Shown here: in pieces, positions 35,491 through 48,143 of the stretch
Layout: each line of letters starts with the position of its first letter
Position numbering within the stretch: the stretch's first letter is position 1
NCBI GenBank assembly: GCA_021397835.1
Contig: JAJFZO010000034.1
Coordinates: 10,245,501-10,309,500 of the forward strand
From: Moringa oleifera
Taxonomy: Eukaryota; Streptophyta; Magnoliopsida; Brassicales; Moringaceae
Length of the DNA: 64,000 nucleotides
Direction of reading: 5' to 3'
The notes under the pieces: generated by a model
Databases searched by the model: none
What the model saw: the letters and a program-made list of their open reading frames with translations, nothing else
What the model was told of the DNA's origin: nothing
Translations under genes and position numbers: made by a program

Positions 35491-35835
35491 ATTGTTTTTG
35501 CTGCATGCAGTAACTTTTGAAAGTAACTTTGTTGGGATGTCATTATTTTTGATTTTTTGTTTTATGTAGATTTGACTGTATTTCTCCTCTTCTTCGTACT
35601 TCTCTTTGGAGTTTGAACTTGGAATACTTTGACACCTTAATTGATGGCCATATTCAAATAGAGCCTTTTGTTGCAAAGTTTTTGCTGGTGTTCTCATTGA
35701 TCCTTTAATATTTGTGTGAACTAGTTACAATTTTCGTTTTGCCCTCCAAGCTTTTTTTGTTGAAAAGGAAGGTTGATTTATTTCTCATATTGAAAACTAG
35801 CATCTTAAGAAACTTCTCCTTTAATTTAAGTAAGT
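35491..35835 (-). other. Internal end of the short copia-type element, unassigned
   Basis: A - strand open frame (35,697-35,476) contains a glutamate/lysine-rich stretch (KEKYEEEEKYSQIYIKQ) that does not resemble integrase or RT. It occupies the place where the rest of pol was lost. I do not recognise it and it may not be coding. Confidence 0.35.
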
Positions 35836-36300
35836 CTTCTTTAAGATTGTTCTTCTTTATAAAGGTAAGACCTTATGATGAAAATGTCCTGCATGTTATC
35901 TTTTTTATGTAATGCAGCTTGCTTCTCTTTTATCATATTCAGGTTAAATCTTTCACCTTTCGTTGTGACTTTAAACATCTCTTTGTCTTGTGCATTAGTA
36001 ATCAGCCAATGATTGTCTTCAAATAATATCCTATATCTTTTTTTCAAGAGCTGACCAACACTTAAAATATTTAATTAATTTTAAGAACACATAAAACATT
36101 AGAAATTAATTTGAAACTTGTGCAACCTTTGATTGTCATTGTTCCTTTGCTTTTTACTGCAAGATATGCTCCATTCTAATTTTGACTTTAGAAATGGCAG
36201 TTTTGTCAAGATTTTTGAAGAGTTTTTGATCATTAATCATGTGGTTTGTGTAACCACTATTTATAAGCCAACTTTCTAGGGAGTTACTAGTAGCAAAGCA
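35836..36300 (-). pseudogene. Copia protease and gag-pre-integrase fragment
   Basis: Read on the - strand, WLINSGYTNHMINDQKLFKN (about 36,275-36,215) matches the copia aspartic protease start, with the catalytic DSG changed to NSG, and continues LDKTAISKVKIRMEHIL. Further on, YRILFEDNHWLITNAQDKEM and FKVTTKGERFNLN (36,045-35,935) match the gag-pre-integrase region. The piece stops before the integrase HHCC/DDE core. Loss of the catalytic Asp and internal deletions mean it is inactive. Confidence 0.75.
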
Positions 36301-36329
36301 AGATGTAATAAATAGTTCCTCCTCTTAAA

Positions 36330-37250
36330 ATTATTCAATAGCATTCTTGGCTTCTCTCTATTGTTGTTGTGATTTGCGAATTTTCTTCATATACCCTAAC
36401 TGACCGCACTTGTGACATCTTGCATTAGACCTCCACTAACAATTATTTTATGGATGAATGATTTTTTTGCAATAGAGACAAGGTGGAAAGACTTGATTGT
36501 TTTTTTTTTTTGTTTTTTACCAAGATTGTTGTAATGTGATTTCGCTTGAAAAGCACCTTTCATAAATTTTTCTTGTCTTATAAGCCTCCCTTGTTCTTAT
36601 GGGTATAGTGTATTCAACAATTCTACCAAGTCAATACTTGATAGATCTTTAGTATTCTCCAAAGATGAGATCATAGGCTCAAAATTTTCAAGAATTTTCA
36701 CCAAGATCTTTCAAACAATTCTAAAATCAAAAAATCACTACTAAGAAATCTTACTTTGTTACATATATTGAAAAGCTTGTCAAAATATTCTTTTTTTTTT
36801 TTTTGATTCCTTCATCTTTTACATCTCAAATTCTCATATCAAATTCAGTACTTGAATTCCTTTAATCCTTTCATTTTCTTTGTATTCATGCTTCAAAAAC
36901 TCCTAAATTTCTTTGGCTATTTTTAGTATCATTATTTTGATAAATATGGTAAATGAGAGAGCTAAAAACAATGTTCCTCTTGCTTTTGATTTTCTTTGCT
37001 TCCTTTCCTTCTGGTCTTTGATTTGTGCAACAGTTGGATTGTTTAGCAATTCCAAAACTTCATATACTTCTTCAACAGCTTCCCACAAATCATTTGCATT
37101 AAGGAAGGCTTCCATTCTAACAACCTACATCTGACTGTTTGCTCCATTAAACACCAAAATTACAATTGTTGTGAATGAATTTTTTGAATTCATTGTATAC
37201 AAGTTTTTGTTATTGGGATATGGGTAAGAAGTGTTTAGGAATTTTGTTTG
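36330..37250 (-). pseudogene. Copia gag (UBN2-type) pseudogene
   Basis: From a start near 37,190 the - strand reads a gag N-terminus leading into NANDLWEAVEEVYEVLELLN and NPTVAQIKDQKERKQRKSKA (37,115-36,990), the usual LWD/VEE...DQKERK pattern of plant UBN2 gag. The middle (36,850-36,500) is frameshifted. A zinc knuckle with CHKCGQLGY is encoded near 36,425-36,390. Gag is the best-preserved gene of this element and lies directly downstream of the primer-binding site. Confidence 0.75.
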
Positions 37251-37286
37251 GGCATTTTCAATCTCAAAAATCCCTTAAGATAGTAA

Positions 37287-37297
37287 CTCTAATACCA
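37287..37297 (-). other. Primer-binding site (initiator tRNA-Met type)
   Basis: On the - strand TGGTATTAGAG follows the 5' LTR by two to three bases. It differs by one base from the usual copia TGGTATCAGAG primer site. Confidence 0.75.
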
Positions 37298-37300
37298 CTT

Positions 37301-37532
37301 TGTTGGTTTTTGAGAGCAGAGGAAGAATAAGAATATATAACTCTTGAAACTTAGAATGATTGAAATTACTTTGAATGGCTTACTTTGTTAAATTGATGAA
37401 GGTCTTATTTGTAGGAGAAAATAAACAACCAAAAATCTAAATCCAAAATTCAAACTAAAAGATTATTCTTATCCAAAATTCAAACTACTTGATAAAACAA
37501 AAGAGAAGACAGCAAATAAGGCATCGTGCTAA
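37301..37532 (-). repeat. 5' LTR of the short copia-type element
   Basis: This is the partner of 35,215-35,479. On the - strand it starts TTAGCACGATGCC (TG just outside, within the flank) and ends CCAACA next to the primer site. Confidence 0.85.
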
Positions 37533-37619
37533 CATCTTATAGACTTTTTACTATAATGCCATATAGTTGATGCTTCGCTTTTAATGTGCTGCCTCAAGCC
37601 ATTCTTCTTTTACATCTTA

Positions 37620-37800
37620 CAGACCTCAAACTCGGGACCCTAGACATTTGGCTCATGACTGTTGACCACTAATCCTTGAGCTTAGACCTTGCAGCCTTCA
37701 CCATAAACCTTAAACCTTTGACTTAACCTTACCTTGGACTAGAGACCTTAGTCCTTTAACCTTGAACCCTTCATTATACACCTGCAACCTTACTAACCAC
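37620..37800. repeat. Telomere-like microrepeat array
   Basis: This short array reads CTCGGGACCCTAGAC, AACCTTACCTTGGAC and similar. It closely matches the array at 59,220-59,395. Confidence 0.65.
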
Positions 37801-38934
37801 TGATCTATTTATAGTGCAGTTGTTTAGTGTTTGTTGAATTTTAAGAGCTTCCTTGTAGCTTATTTATTTTTTTAATGTTTTTTATTGCAATGTTTTAAGA
37901 TGAAACATAACTAGAAGCATTAAAGGAAAAAGGAGATCTATTTGAGTAGTTTTGGCCAACTTTGACACCAATTTGTATTTTGTCAATATATCTCTTTTTT
38001 GAACTCCAATTGACATCATTCAACTTGTAAAATTTGGATCTGCAAGTGACATCATTTATCCTTCTTGAAAGTTATTCTAAAAAGACTTGTATCAAAACAT
38101 AAGATACCTTATATTATTCCTTCAAACCATGCTTTTTTTTTTTCCAACACAATTAATCATGTTGAAGCACCCTTAGTATTTCACACTAATTTTCAACTAT
38201 TTTTTATGTTTCTTGAGCCATCAGATCCTACAATTATGTTTTTGGACAAGCTCTAAATATTTTGAGTACTCAGTTCTAACCCAAGAAAGAGCCCACAAAG
38301 GGATCTTCCAACATCAATATCCTTTTTTCGTTTTGTTCTTTCTCTTACAATGTATTTCTTATGAAATCATGAGACTTTAATCTCCTACACTTATCTTTAT
38401 TTCATCAAACTTCCTCAAGTATCTTTTAGAAACTCATTTAGAATAACCCTTTTTAATCATAATTTTCCATTCTCCTGAGAAGGAACGCTAGTGAGGGTCA
38501 CTTTTTGCTCTCAATAATTGTTCGCCCATAATGTTATAAACAACAAGTTGGTGTTAACATATTCTTAAGATCAGCCTCTACAACATTCACCATTCTCTTC
38601 TTTGCACCTTTCTTTTTGGATTTTTTATAAAACCTCTATAGAAAAAGCCTTGTTGGTATTGGGAATGTAGTTCATTTATGATTAAATAGCCATTTTAAAT
38701 TCTCATTCTGTTTTACTATAATGCCATATGGTTTATGCTATGCTCTTAGTGTGTCACCTCAAACTGTTCTTCCTTTACTTCTTATAGATCTCGCTTCATT
38801 TCGACCATAAAATTAGGTTTAGACCCATACAGTTTAAAAAACTGGTAACTCTAATATTAATTTCTTAAGATTTCCACATAAACAATTTTTTTCGCTTTTT
38901 CTATTGATGTTTTTCGTAGCGAAACCTCAGTAAT

Positions 38935-39305
38935 GACACCTTAGACCATTATAGTCTTTCAACCCTAAACTTGAACCTTGAGTCATGAAAATGTGTGACC
39001 TTGAAAACTTACATCCTTAACTTATAGTCTTGAACTTTAAATTTTAATTTCTTGACCTGAGACCCTAGGCCTAGGACTTAAGACCCTAGACCTTGGACTC
39101 AAGACCCTATACATTAGACTCAAGACCCTATACCTTGGACTTTGAACCTTAGACCTTTGGCTCATAACCTTTTGATAATTGATCCTTGATGTTGGACTTT
39201 GCAGTCTTAACCCTTAACTTGCACCCTAGACCTGAACCTCAGAACTTCAAACCTTGACCTTAGACCTTCAACCCTATGCCTTTCATCATAAACCTAGAAC
39301 CTATT
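38935..39305. repeat. Telomere-like microrepeat array
   Basis: A local amplification of ACTCAAGACCCTATAC words (39,097-39,135) lies within the usual GACCTTAG/ACCCTA series. Confidence 0.7.
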
Positions 39306-40689
39306 TGATAACTTAACTATTTATAGTGCATTTGTATGCTGTTTTTTGAATTTTGAGAGCTTGTTTGATGCTGTTTTCCTTTTTTTTTTTTAATGTCGTT
39401 GCAAGATTGGATAAAGACAGACAAATGAAAGTATTAAGGGAAAAGATGAATCTATTTGAACAGTTTTTACTAACTTTACACCACTTTGCATTTTGCCAAT
39501 AACTATCTCTTTCGAACTCTAATTGACATCATTTAACTTGTAAAATCTAAATCTTCAAGTGATTTTCTTTTGTTAGAACTTAAATTCAGTGATTTTAATT
39601 TCACGTTTTAAATCCTTTGAAAGGATTTTTCCTTCCCAAAAGTTACTCCAGAAAGAGCTTGCATTAAGACAAATGCTCTTCCTTCAAATGTTTTTTTTTT
39701 TTTTTTTTTTGTAATGGTTAGTCTCATTAATGCACCCTCAGTATTTCATACTCATTTCCAACTATGCTCCTCCTTCAAACCTATTTTCTTTTGAGATAAC
39801 TTAATTTTAGCTATTTTAATTTCCACATTTCATCTTTCAAAAGCATTTTTCTTTCTTAAACGTTACTCAAGGAAAAGTGTGCATCAAACCCAAGATACCC
39901 CATATTGTTGATTCAAAACTTCTTCTTTTTCAAGCATAATTGATCTAATTAAAGCATCCTCAATATTTCATATTCATTTTCAACTATTCTTGATGTTGCT
40001 CAAACCATTAGATCTCTCTAGTTGCCTTATTTGAAAAGTTTCAAATAATTCCAAGTACTCAGTTATAACCAAGAAAAAGCCCATTAAAGGGTCTTTTACC
40101 ATTAATATTCTTTTTCTTTTTAGTTCTTTCGCTTTCAAGATTATTCCTCTGTAATCACATGATTGAAATCTCCCATGCTTATCTCTCTTTTCATCTAATC
40201 TCCTCAAGAATCTACTAGAAACTACCTCAAAAGACCCCTCTTCAATAATAATTTTCAGTTCTCTTTCCAAGGATAAGCTCACGAAGATCACTTTCTACTT
40301 TCATCTCTTTCCATCCGGTCATGTTTTAAACCTTAAATTTTTCCAAAAAAAGATTACCCTCTACAAGATTCATTATTCACTTCTTTGCATCACCTTTTGG
40401 ATTTTTCATTAAACCTCCTTAGGAAAGCCTTGTTGGTCATGAAAATGTAGTTGACTTATGATGGAATGGCCATTTTGAATTCTCATTCTTCTTTGTTGTG
40501 ATGCTTTAAGGTTTATGCTGCTATTAGTGCAATGCCTCAAGAAGTTCTTCTTTGACATCTTGTAGACCTTTTATTAATTTGGAAGCAAACTTAGGTATCA
40601 GTACATATTGTTTAAAAAATTGGTGGTGATTTAAATTTTTTTTTTCAAGATTTCCAAAGAAATGAATTTCCACCCTTTTCACTCAAAGG

Positions 40690-41080
40690 GTTTTCCATAG
40701 TGAAACCTCGGGTATGACACATTAGACCATCATAGTCCCTCAAACCTAAACTTGAACCTTGAGCCCTAAACCATAATGTGTGAACTTGAAAACTGACATC
40801 CTTAACCTTAAACTTGAACCTATAACCTTAAAATTTAAATTTTTAGTTTGTTGACTCTAGACCCTAAGCCTAGAACTCAAGTTCTTTGACATTGGACTTG
40901 GGACCTTAGACCTTTGGCTCACGATCCTGAGCCACTGATTCTTGAATTTTGACCTTTTAGCCTTAAGCTTAAACCCTAAACCTTTGACTTGGACCCTTAA
41001 CTTGAACCTTGAACCTTAACCTTAGACCCTAGACCTTTAACCCTAAACCTTAATTCTTCATTAAAGACCTAAAACCTTAT
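40690..41080. repeat. Telomere-like microrepeat array
   Basis: ACCTTGAACCTTAACC and ACCCTAGACC words repeat between the conserved TTTCCATAGTGAAACC and TTATTGATAACTCAAC markers. Confidence 0.7.
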
Positions 41081-42929
41081 TGATAACTCAACTATATATA
41101 TTGAAGTTCTCTAGTGTTTTTTAAATTTTGTGAACTTTCTTAATGCTTTTGTGTGTTTTTTTATAACTTTTATTGCAATAATTGATGATGAAACACAAAA
41201 GGAAGCATTAAGGGAAAAAAACATATCTTTTTAAGTTCTTTTGGCCACTTTTGACATGACTTCGTATTTTGCTAATAACCATCTCTTTCAAACTCTAATT
41301 AACGTCATCCAACTTACAAAATCTAGATCTTCAAGTGATCTTCTTTTATAGGAACTTAATTTTGGCCTTTTCAACTTCTTCTTTTCATCTTTTGAAAGCA
41401 TTTTTCCTTGTTGAAAGTTATACCAAGAAGAGCTCACATTAAAACATAAGAAGAGCCTACAAAGCACCCTTATTATTTCATACTGATTTTCAACTATATT
41501 TCATATTTTTGATCCATCAAATCCTTTGAATTGCCCTTTTCAGCATTTAATTTTAACCTAGCGAATGGCCGTTGAAGGGGTCTTGTAGTAATAATATATT
41601 TTTTTCCCTTTCGTTCTTTCTCTTTCAAGATAGTTCTTATGCGATCACATGACTGTAGTCTCCTATAATCATATCTTATTTCATCCAACCTTTTCAAGTA
41701 TCTTTTATAAACTACTTAGAACAGCCCTCTATAATCATAATTTTCAATTCTGCTATTAAGGTGAAGCTTACGAGGGTTACTTTCTGCTTTCAATTCTTTT
41801 GATCCTTTGATGGTTTAAACCCCCAATTAGTCATAAAATATTCTTAACATCACCCTCTATAAGATTCATCATTCACTTCTTTGCATCTACTTTTAGATTT
41901 TCGCAAAATCTCCTTAGAAGAGCCTTATTGGTCATGAGAATGTGTTTCTTCTATGATTAAATAGCGATTTTAAATTCTCATTATCTTTTACTATAATGCC
42001 ATATGGTTTATGTTACGCTTTTAATATGTTGCCTTAAACCATTCTTTTTTGACTTCTTGTAGCCTTGCATTATTTTGGAAGGAAAATTAGGGTTAGATAC
42101 ATGTAAGTTAAAAAATTTGCAATGACTATAATTTTAATTTTCAAGAATTTCAAAATAAACTAATTTTCCAAATACAATTGATCTTATCAAAGCACCTTTA
42201 GTATTTCACGCTTATTTCCAACTATGCTCTTCCTTAAAACCTATTTCCTTTTGAGTAAACTTAATTTTAGTCATTTTAATTTCCTATTTTCATTCTTTAA
42301 AAGAATTTTCTTTTCTTGAAAATTACTGCAGAAATAGAAAGCAACTATACACAATATACACTATGTTGTTCCTTCAAACCTATTTTCCATTTTACAAACA
42401 CAATTGATTTATTGAAAGGCCATTAGTATTTCAAACTCATTTCCAACTATTCTTCATGTTTCTTGAGCCATTAGATCACTTGAATTTCCTTGTTGGAAAA
42501 GCTCCAAAGAATTCCAACTACTTAATTCTATCCCAAGAAAGAGGCCACGGTAGGGTCGTCTAGTGTTAATATCTTTTTTCCCTTTCATTCTTTCATAATC
42601 AAGATTATCTTTATGCAATCACAAGACTGCAATCTCTCATCCTCGTATCTCATTCCATCCAACCTCCTCAATTAGAATACCTATTTTAAATTTTCATTCC
42701 TTTTTATGGTAATGCCATGTGGTTTATGCTTTGCTTCTTAATGTATTGCCTCCAACTATTGTTCTTTGACATCTTGTTAACCTTGCATTATTTTGGAAGC
42801 AAAATTAGGTATCACTGCATACAATTCCAAAAATTGGTGGTGTCTTCAATTTTATTTTTTTGGGATTTCAAAAAAAAAATGAATTTTCTCTTTTTCACAT
42901 GGAGGATATTTTGTAGGAAAGTCTGACTA

Positions 42930-43110
42930 TGACACCCTAGACAACTCTAGTCCCTAAACCCTAAACTTGAGCCTTGACAGTTTAATCATAAAGTGTGAAC
43001 ATGAAAACTTGCATCCTTAACCTAGCAACCTAGACCAACAACCCTAAACTTTAAATTTTAATTTCTTCACCATAGACCCTAGACCTTAGACCCTTCATCA
43101 TAAACCTAAA
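42930..43110. repeat. Short telomere-like microrepeat array
   Basis: This is a truncated array (CCCTAAACCCTAAAC near 42,950, ACCCTAGACCTTAGACCC near 43,076). Confidence 0.65.
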
Positions 43111-44136
43111 ACCCTATAGATAAGTCTATTTATAACGCATTTATCAATAATTTTTTTAAATTTTAAGAGCTTCTTTGATGATTTTTTTAATGTGTTTTTT
43201 ATGTTTTTATTGCAAGATTAAATGATGAAACACAAATGGAAGCATTATGTTATACAAATAGATCTATTTGAGTAGTTTTGGCCAACTTTGACACCACTTT
43301 GTATTTTACCAATAACTCTATCTTTTGAACTTTAATTGAAATCATTTAATTTATAAAATCTGAGCCTTCAAGTGATTTTATTGTGAGAGAACTTAATTTT
43401 AGGCATTTTAATTTCTTCTTTTTATCAATTGAAACCATTTTTCCTTCTTAAAAGTAAATTTACAAAGAGCTCACATCCAAACACCTCATATCTTATGCTC
43501 TTCCTTTAACCCTCTTTTTTTTTTTAAAAAAAAAAAAACAATTGATCTCATTGAAGCATCCTCAGTATTTCATAGTGATTTCAAATTATTCTTCTTGTTT
43601 CTTGGGCCATCGGTTCCCTCAAATTGCCTTTTTTAAAAGCTATAAATAATTCCAAGCATTTAGTTTTAACACAAGGAAATGCCCACGAAGGAATCTTCTA
43701 GCATCAATATCTTTTTTACTTTTATTATTTCACTTTCAAGCTTGTTCATATGGAATCAGAGGCAATCTCCCATACCCATCTCTCATTTCATCCAACCCCT
43801 CAAGGATATTTCAAAAATCCCGCTTTAATCACAAGTTTTTACTTCTCTTGCTGAGGAAAAACTCACGAGCATTACCTTTTAATTTCATATCTTTTCATCC
43901 TGTGATGTTTTAAAATCGAAATAGATCCTAAAATTTTAAAGAGGTCACTTTACAAGATTCATTATTGACTTCTTCACATCTCTCTATGGATTTTTCATAA
44001 AACCTCCCTAGAAAAGCCCTATTAGTCATGAGAATGTAATTCATTTATGATAAAGTAGCCATTTTAAATTCTTCTTCTCTTTTAATCTAATACCTTATGG
44101 TGGCGACTTCAATTTCATTTTTTAGGGATTTCTAAA

Positions 44137-46730
44137 AAGGTTAGGTTTATTGAAACTATAAGGGCTAATTTGTACGGATGGGAAGCGATATACCACTAGT
44201 GTCATCTTTAAATTGAATATCAATATGAATAAAACATCATCTTTTACTTATATATTATGTACGTTGAATACTTGGCATGCTAGACTCTATCATGTAAATA
44301 AATAGATAATTAAGAACATGAGTTACTTAGGACTCATCCCTAAATTATCTTTAGATGACTTTGAGAAATGTGAATATTGTAGTCAAGTTAAGATTATGAG
44401 AACCTCGCATAGGTTAATGCTTGGTGAAATTGAACACCTTGAATTAATTCACTCTAATATTTATGAATTTGATGGTGTTTCAACAAGAAATGGAAAAAGA
44501 TATTTCATAGTATTTATTGATGATTATTTTGGCTACACTTACGTGTATATCGTATGAAAAATAAAAGTGAAGCATTTTACAAGTTTAAAAAAAAATTTAA
44601 CTAAAATTGAAATGCAGTACATTAGAAAGGTAAAGAGATTACTGCATGATAGAGGTACTGAGTATGATTTTAGTCTGTTTATTCAATTTTATAGGACCAA
44701 TGGAATAATTCATGAAATGCTTGCACCTTACTCTCTTGAAATGAATGGAAAAGTTGAATGGAAAAATAGGACCTTTACTAAATTAGTAGTTGCCATTTTG
44801 TTGAACTCAAGTGGAGCTTTTTTTGTATGGGTAGAAATTTTAAAACAGTGTGCTATGTACTTAACATATTTCTTAAGTGTAGAAATAAGATATCTCCATA
44901 TGAAATTTTGAACTCAACTTATCTTACTTAAGTAATTAGGGTTACTTGGCTATGTTCGAATTCTTAATCCTAAAAGGAATAAACTTGCTAGTAGAGCATA
45001 TGAATGTGTATTTATAAGACATGCTATAAATAGTAAGGCATATAGAGTCTTTTTTCTTAAAGAACATGTTGTCATTGAATCAAATGATGTAGATTTCTAT
45101 GAATATGGGTTTCCCTTTAAATTAAAGAATAGTGGGGGCTCAACTTCGGGCAGTTTGCATAATGTTAGAATCAATGAACTAATTGAGGGAGAAATGAGCT
45201 TAGAAGAAGCAAACAAGTTTGAACCTTTAAGGACTATGAGCTGACTTTTATGCATACACCTTAGAAGAAGATCCCCAAGCTCTTGCAAAAGTCGTGTATT
45301 CAAAAGCCAACTTATAAGAAGAAGCAGTCAATGATGAAATAGACTCTCTCGAATGTAATCAAACTTGACATTTAGTTTACTTACCTCCAAGTTATAAAGC
45401 AATAAGTCATAAAAGAAGTACTTGAAAAGATACTGAAACCCAATGATATTATTGAAAAGTACAAAGCTCGCCTTATAATCAAAGGCATAGAGAAAGAGAG
45501 AATACAGATTTTTTTGACACTTTTTCACCTGTCTTTAGAATAACATCCATACATATGCTAATTGCTATAGCTATAATACATGATTTTGTAATACATCAAA
45601 TGGATGTTAAAACCACATTCTTAAATGATGAATTAGAAAAAGAGATCTAAATGAACTAACTTGAGGGTTTTGTAGTATTTAGTCAAGCAATAAAGTATAT
45701 AAGCTGGAGAATCACTTTATGATTTAAAACAAGTACCTAAGTAATGGCATTAGAAATTTAATAATCTCATCATCTCACATGAGTTCAAAGTAAATAAAGG
45801 TGATAATTGCATTTACTATAAAACTGAAAATAATATGAGCATGGTTGTATGTTTTTCTTTGGATGATTTACTTATCTTTGTCTCTAACATTCATATCGTA
45901 AATAATGTAAAATCATTTCACTAAATCAATTTTGTTACATTGAGTACATCCTAAATAAATATAATTACTGTGACTGGGGTTTACATGTAATCTTTATGAT
46001 CCTAGAGTAACATTGCTCAAGAACACTAGAGATAGTATTAAAAAAATTAAGTATGCAAGCATCATTGGTAGCTTACACTATACTACTACTACATTAGGTC
46101 TAATATAGCTTATGTAATGGGATTACCATGTAAGTTTACTAATACGCCTAGTATAAAGCATTGGCATGCTATTGAAAGGGTCATGAGGTACCTTAAAAGG
46201 ACCATGAACCTATGAGAGAATTGTCATAAAAATTTCACTATCTTAGAAGGGTACAACGATGCTGATTGGAACACCATTTTAGAAGACTATAAGGCAACTA
46301 GTGGTTGTATCTTTAGTATTTTTGGTAAAGTTATTTCATAGAGGTCTGTGAAACAAACTATTCTTACTGATTTTATCATGAAGTTTGAGATGATAGTGCT
46401 AGCTACTGCTAGTAAGGAAGTAGGTTGATCAAGAAGTTTACTAGTTGAGATTCCATTATAAGAAAGATCGATGCTAGTTGTGTTGATTCATTATGATAGT
46501 ATCGCGACTATTTCAAAGATTCAAAACTATCATTACAATGGTAAGAGATGATAGATACATTATAAGCACAAAACTATTAGAGAATTTTTTTTTTTCACAT
46601 GAGTTACTAAAGTGGATCATATACAATCTGATGATAACTTAGCTGATTTTTTGACAAAATGACTAACTAAAGAGAATGTGTTCAAGACCTTGAGAGGAAT
46701 GAGACTAATGCCCTTTCAACAATGAGTCAC
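44137..46730 (+). pseudogene. Ty1/copia pol remnant, block B
   Basis: It begins at the same internal point as the block A copy. Integrase: YLGLIPKLSLDDFEKCEYCS, LIHSNIYEFDGVSTRNG, VFIDDYFGYTYVY, then DRGTEYDFSLFIQFYRTNGI (44,318-44,760). The RT region runs 45,300-45,920 and keeps a degraded active site (FSLDDLL near 45,855, canonical YVDDLL). RNase H fragments span about 46,230-46,680. Relative to A it lacks the MKDLxEANVIFGIKI segment. Truncation, stops (for example near 44,557) and frameshifts make it inactive. It is followed by its 3' UTR and LTR. Confidence 0.9.
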
Positions 46731-47258
46731 TCATAATGGTAACCTATCCTATGGAATAGAGATCCCAAGAAATATATTGAAAGGGTGATAAGAAATCTTG
46801 AAGTAATGTAAGATGAATCATGTTATTATGAGTTTCATTCCATTAAAAGTGTGAGATCCTGAAGTGAAAGAAAAGGTTGAGTTAAATGTTAACTCTTAGT
46901 GAATTCTATGCTCTATATATAAAGTGAAGTACCTAACTACAAGAGTACTTTTGATAGAGCCACCTATATGAATATCAAAGTATGGGCACTTCTTATGGAA
47001 TTCCGGGAAAATTCTCTAGAGCACTCACTATACCAAGCTATATGTGCATGATTGTAATACACAGTCTTCCTTGAGCTATACCTCAAAAAATTTAGGTGGG
47101 ATATTGTTAGAGATAGAGTTCAAAACTGTAAGTTGCTCTAGTATATTTAAAGCATCTTTACTATGTAAAAGTTTAAGTCAAGCACCTTTACTTATACACA
47201 ATCTAATGATTCGTTATAATTGCTCGATGAAAACTATTTTGAAATTCAAGTGAGGGAT
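46731..47258 (+). other. Copia 3' UTR and polypurine-like tract, block B
   Basis: This non-coding stretch follows the RNase H end and finishes in AAGTGAGGGAT (47,248-47,258), a purine-rich tract directly before the LTR start. It contains a GGTGGGATATTGTTAGAGATAG string (near 47,093) that resembles a second LTR-junction-like sequence. Confidence 0.55.
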
Positions 47259-48055
47259 TGTTGAGAAAAATGAATTTGAAAATACTTTTAGAGGTGTTTT
47301 AAAATATTTGAGAAGAGTTTGGGCCATAAAGAGAACTAGACTTTTGTGAAAAATGGAAAGATAAACCCATTAGGGTCTACACACAAGAATACACCATTAT
47401 AGTTGTCATCCATCCTAGCTGATTGATCGCATTGAGTCAAGCCATAGACTAGGTTCATGTTTGAGCAAGCACCTAAACTTTTTGAAATTTTATTTTGAAA
47501 ACCAAGCGAAAGATGACTTGGTCAATGTGAGACCAAGTCTTTGCATATTCCTAACTAGCAGCTTTCATGTAGCCCATTACATGTGCTTACTACTATGTCA
47601 CGTGACCTAGTCATCAAAAACCAAGTCTCTTGGCGACATGGCAAAATAAATGGCCACTCACCGTCTACATGTCATCCACATGGTGATTATATCATCCTTC
47701 ACCTGTATGAATCTCACTAGTGTCTCCTATATAATGCAACCTTTTACCCCTCACTCAATAAACAATAGTAACGAGCTCTTTCTTAAGCTTTTTCCCAGTG
47801 TTTTTCCAAGCTTTCTCTTAGCTCTCTCATACCTCTATAAAGCTTTCTCTGGGTTTTTCACATCTTTTTCTAAGTTATCTATCTCTTCAATTATCTAAAA
47901 TATTCTAAATACATACTTACAAATAGAGTTTATCTTCTTATTTATTATTTTTGGATTTCAAGCAACACTTTAAAGATGTAGATATATCAGGCTCCTTAGA
48001 ATGTATAAGAGAGTTGAGATAGATTACTTTAAATTGTTTTATCCCAGGAACGACA
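47259..48055 (+). repeat. Copia 3' LTR, block B (single copy)
   Basis: It starts TGTTGAGAAAAATG after the polypurine-like tract. It contains a TATA box (TATATAAT, 47,728-47,735) about 470 bp in, with CAATAA-type signals further on. There is no partner LTR in the window because the 5' half of the element is missing. The right boundary is approximate; it is set before the gag-element LTR at 48,144. Confidence 0.6.
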
Positions 48056-48143
48056 AGGTTATGCGTTACTGCAAATCGAGGGTAAAGTCATGAAATATAT
48101 TAAACAGAGTGACATAGTACGTGACTTAGTTTTAACACTTTTA

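Larger units (their letters stand above)
35194..37532 (-). mobile_element. Short copia-type LTR element with gag and protease only, ~2.3 kb
   Basis: Direct repeats 35,215-35,479 and 37,301-37,532 flank an internal region read on the - strand. It contains a primer-binding-like site, gag with a zinc knuckle, a protease fragment and a gag-pre-integrase fragment. Integrase, RT and RNase H are absent. Both sides carry the pentanucleotide CATCT (35,189-35,193 and 37,533-37,537). The paralogous unit at about 59,119-59,150 reads GACATCTTATAGACTTTTTA without interruption, which is the empty site. About 20 extra bases lie between the left LTR and its target duplication and look like a partial copy of the LTR end. 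Confidence 0.85.
32575..44136 (+). repeat. Satellite region T2: head-to-tail ~1.5-kb units with one nested LTR element
   Basis: The same ordered markers as region T1 recur with AATGTAGTTCATTT-type starts near 33,989, 35,079, 38,663, 40,443 (degenerate), 41,940 (degenerate) and 44,029. Two spacings are about 1.5-1.8 kb; shorter ones reflect deletions. The region is interrupted by the LTR element at 35,194-37,532 and joins copia remnant B at about 44,137. Open frames inside (34,529-34,714, 38,065-38,256, 39,980-40,291, 41,494-41,697, 42,717-42,926) have no recognisable domain and no support. Confidence 0.85.

Noticed and set aside
47093..47115. Second LTR start (TATTGTTAGAGATAG) before the copia LTR
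   Set aside because: It resembles an LTR junction, but the following sequence is not repeated elsewhere in the window and the real polypurine-like tract lies at 47,248-47,258.
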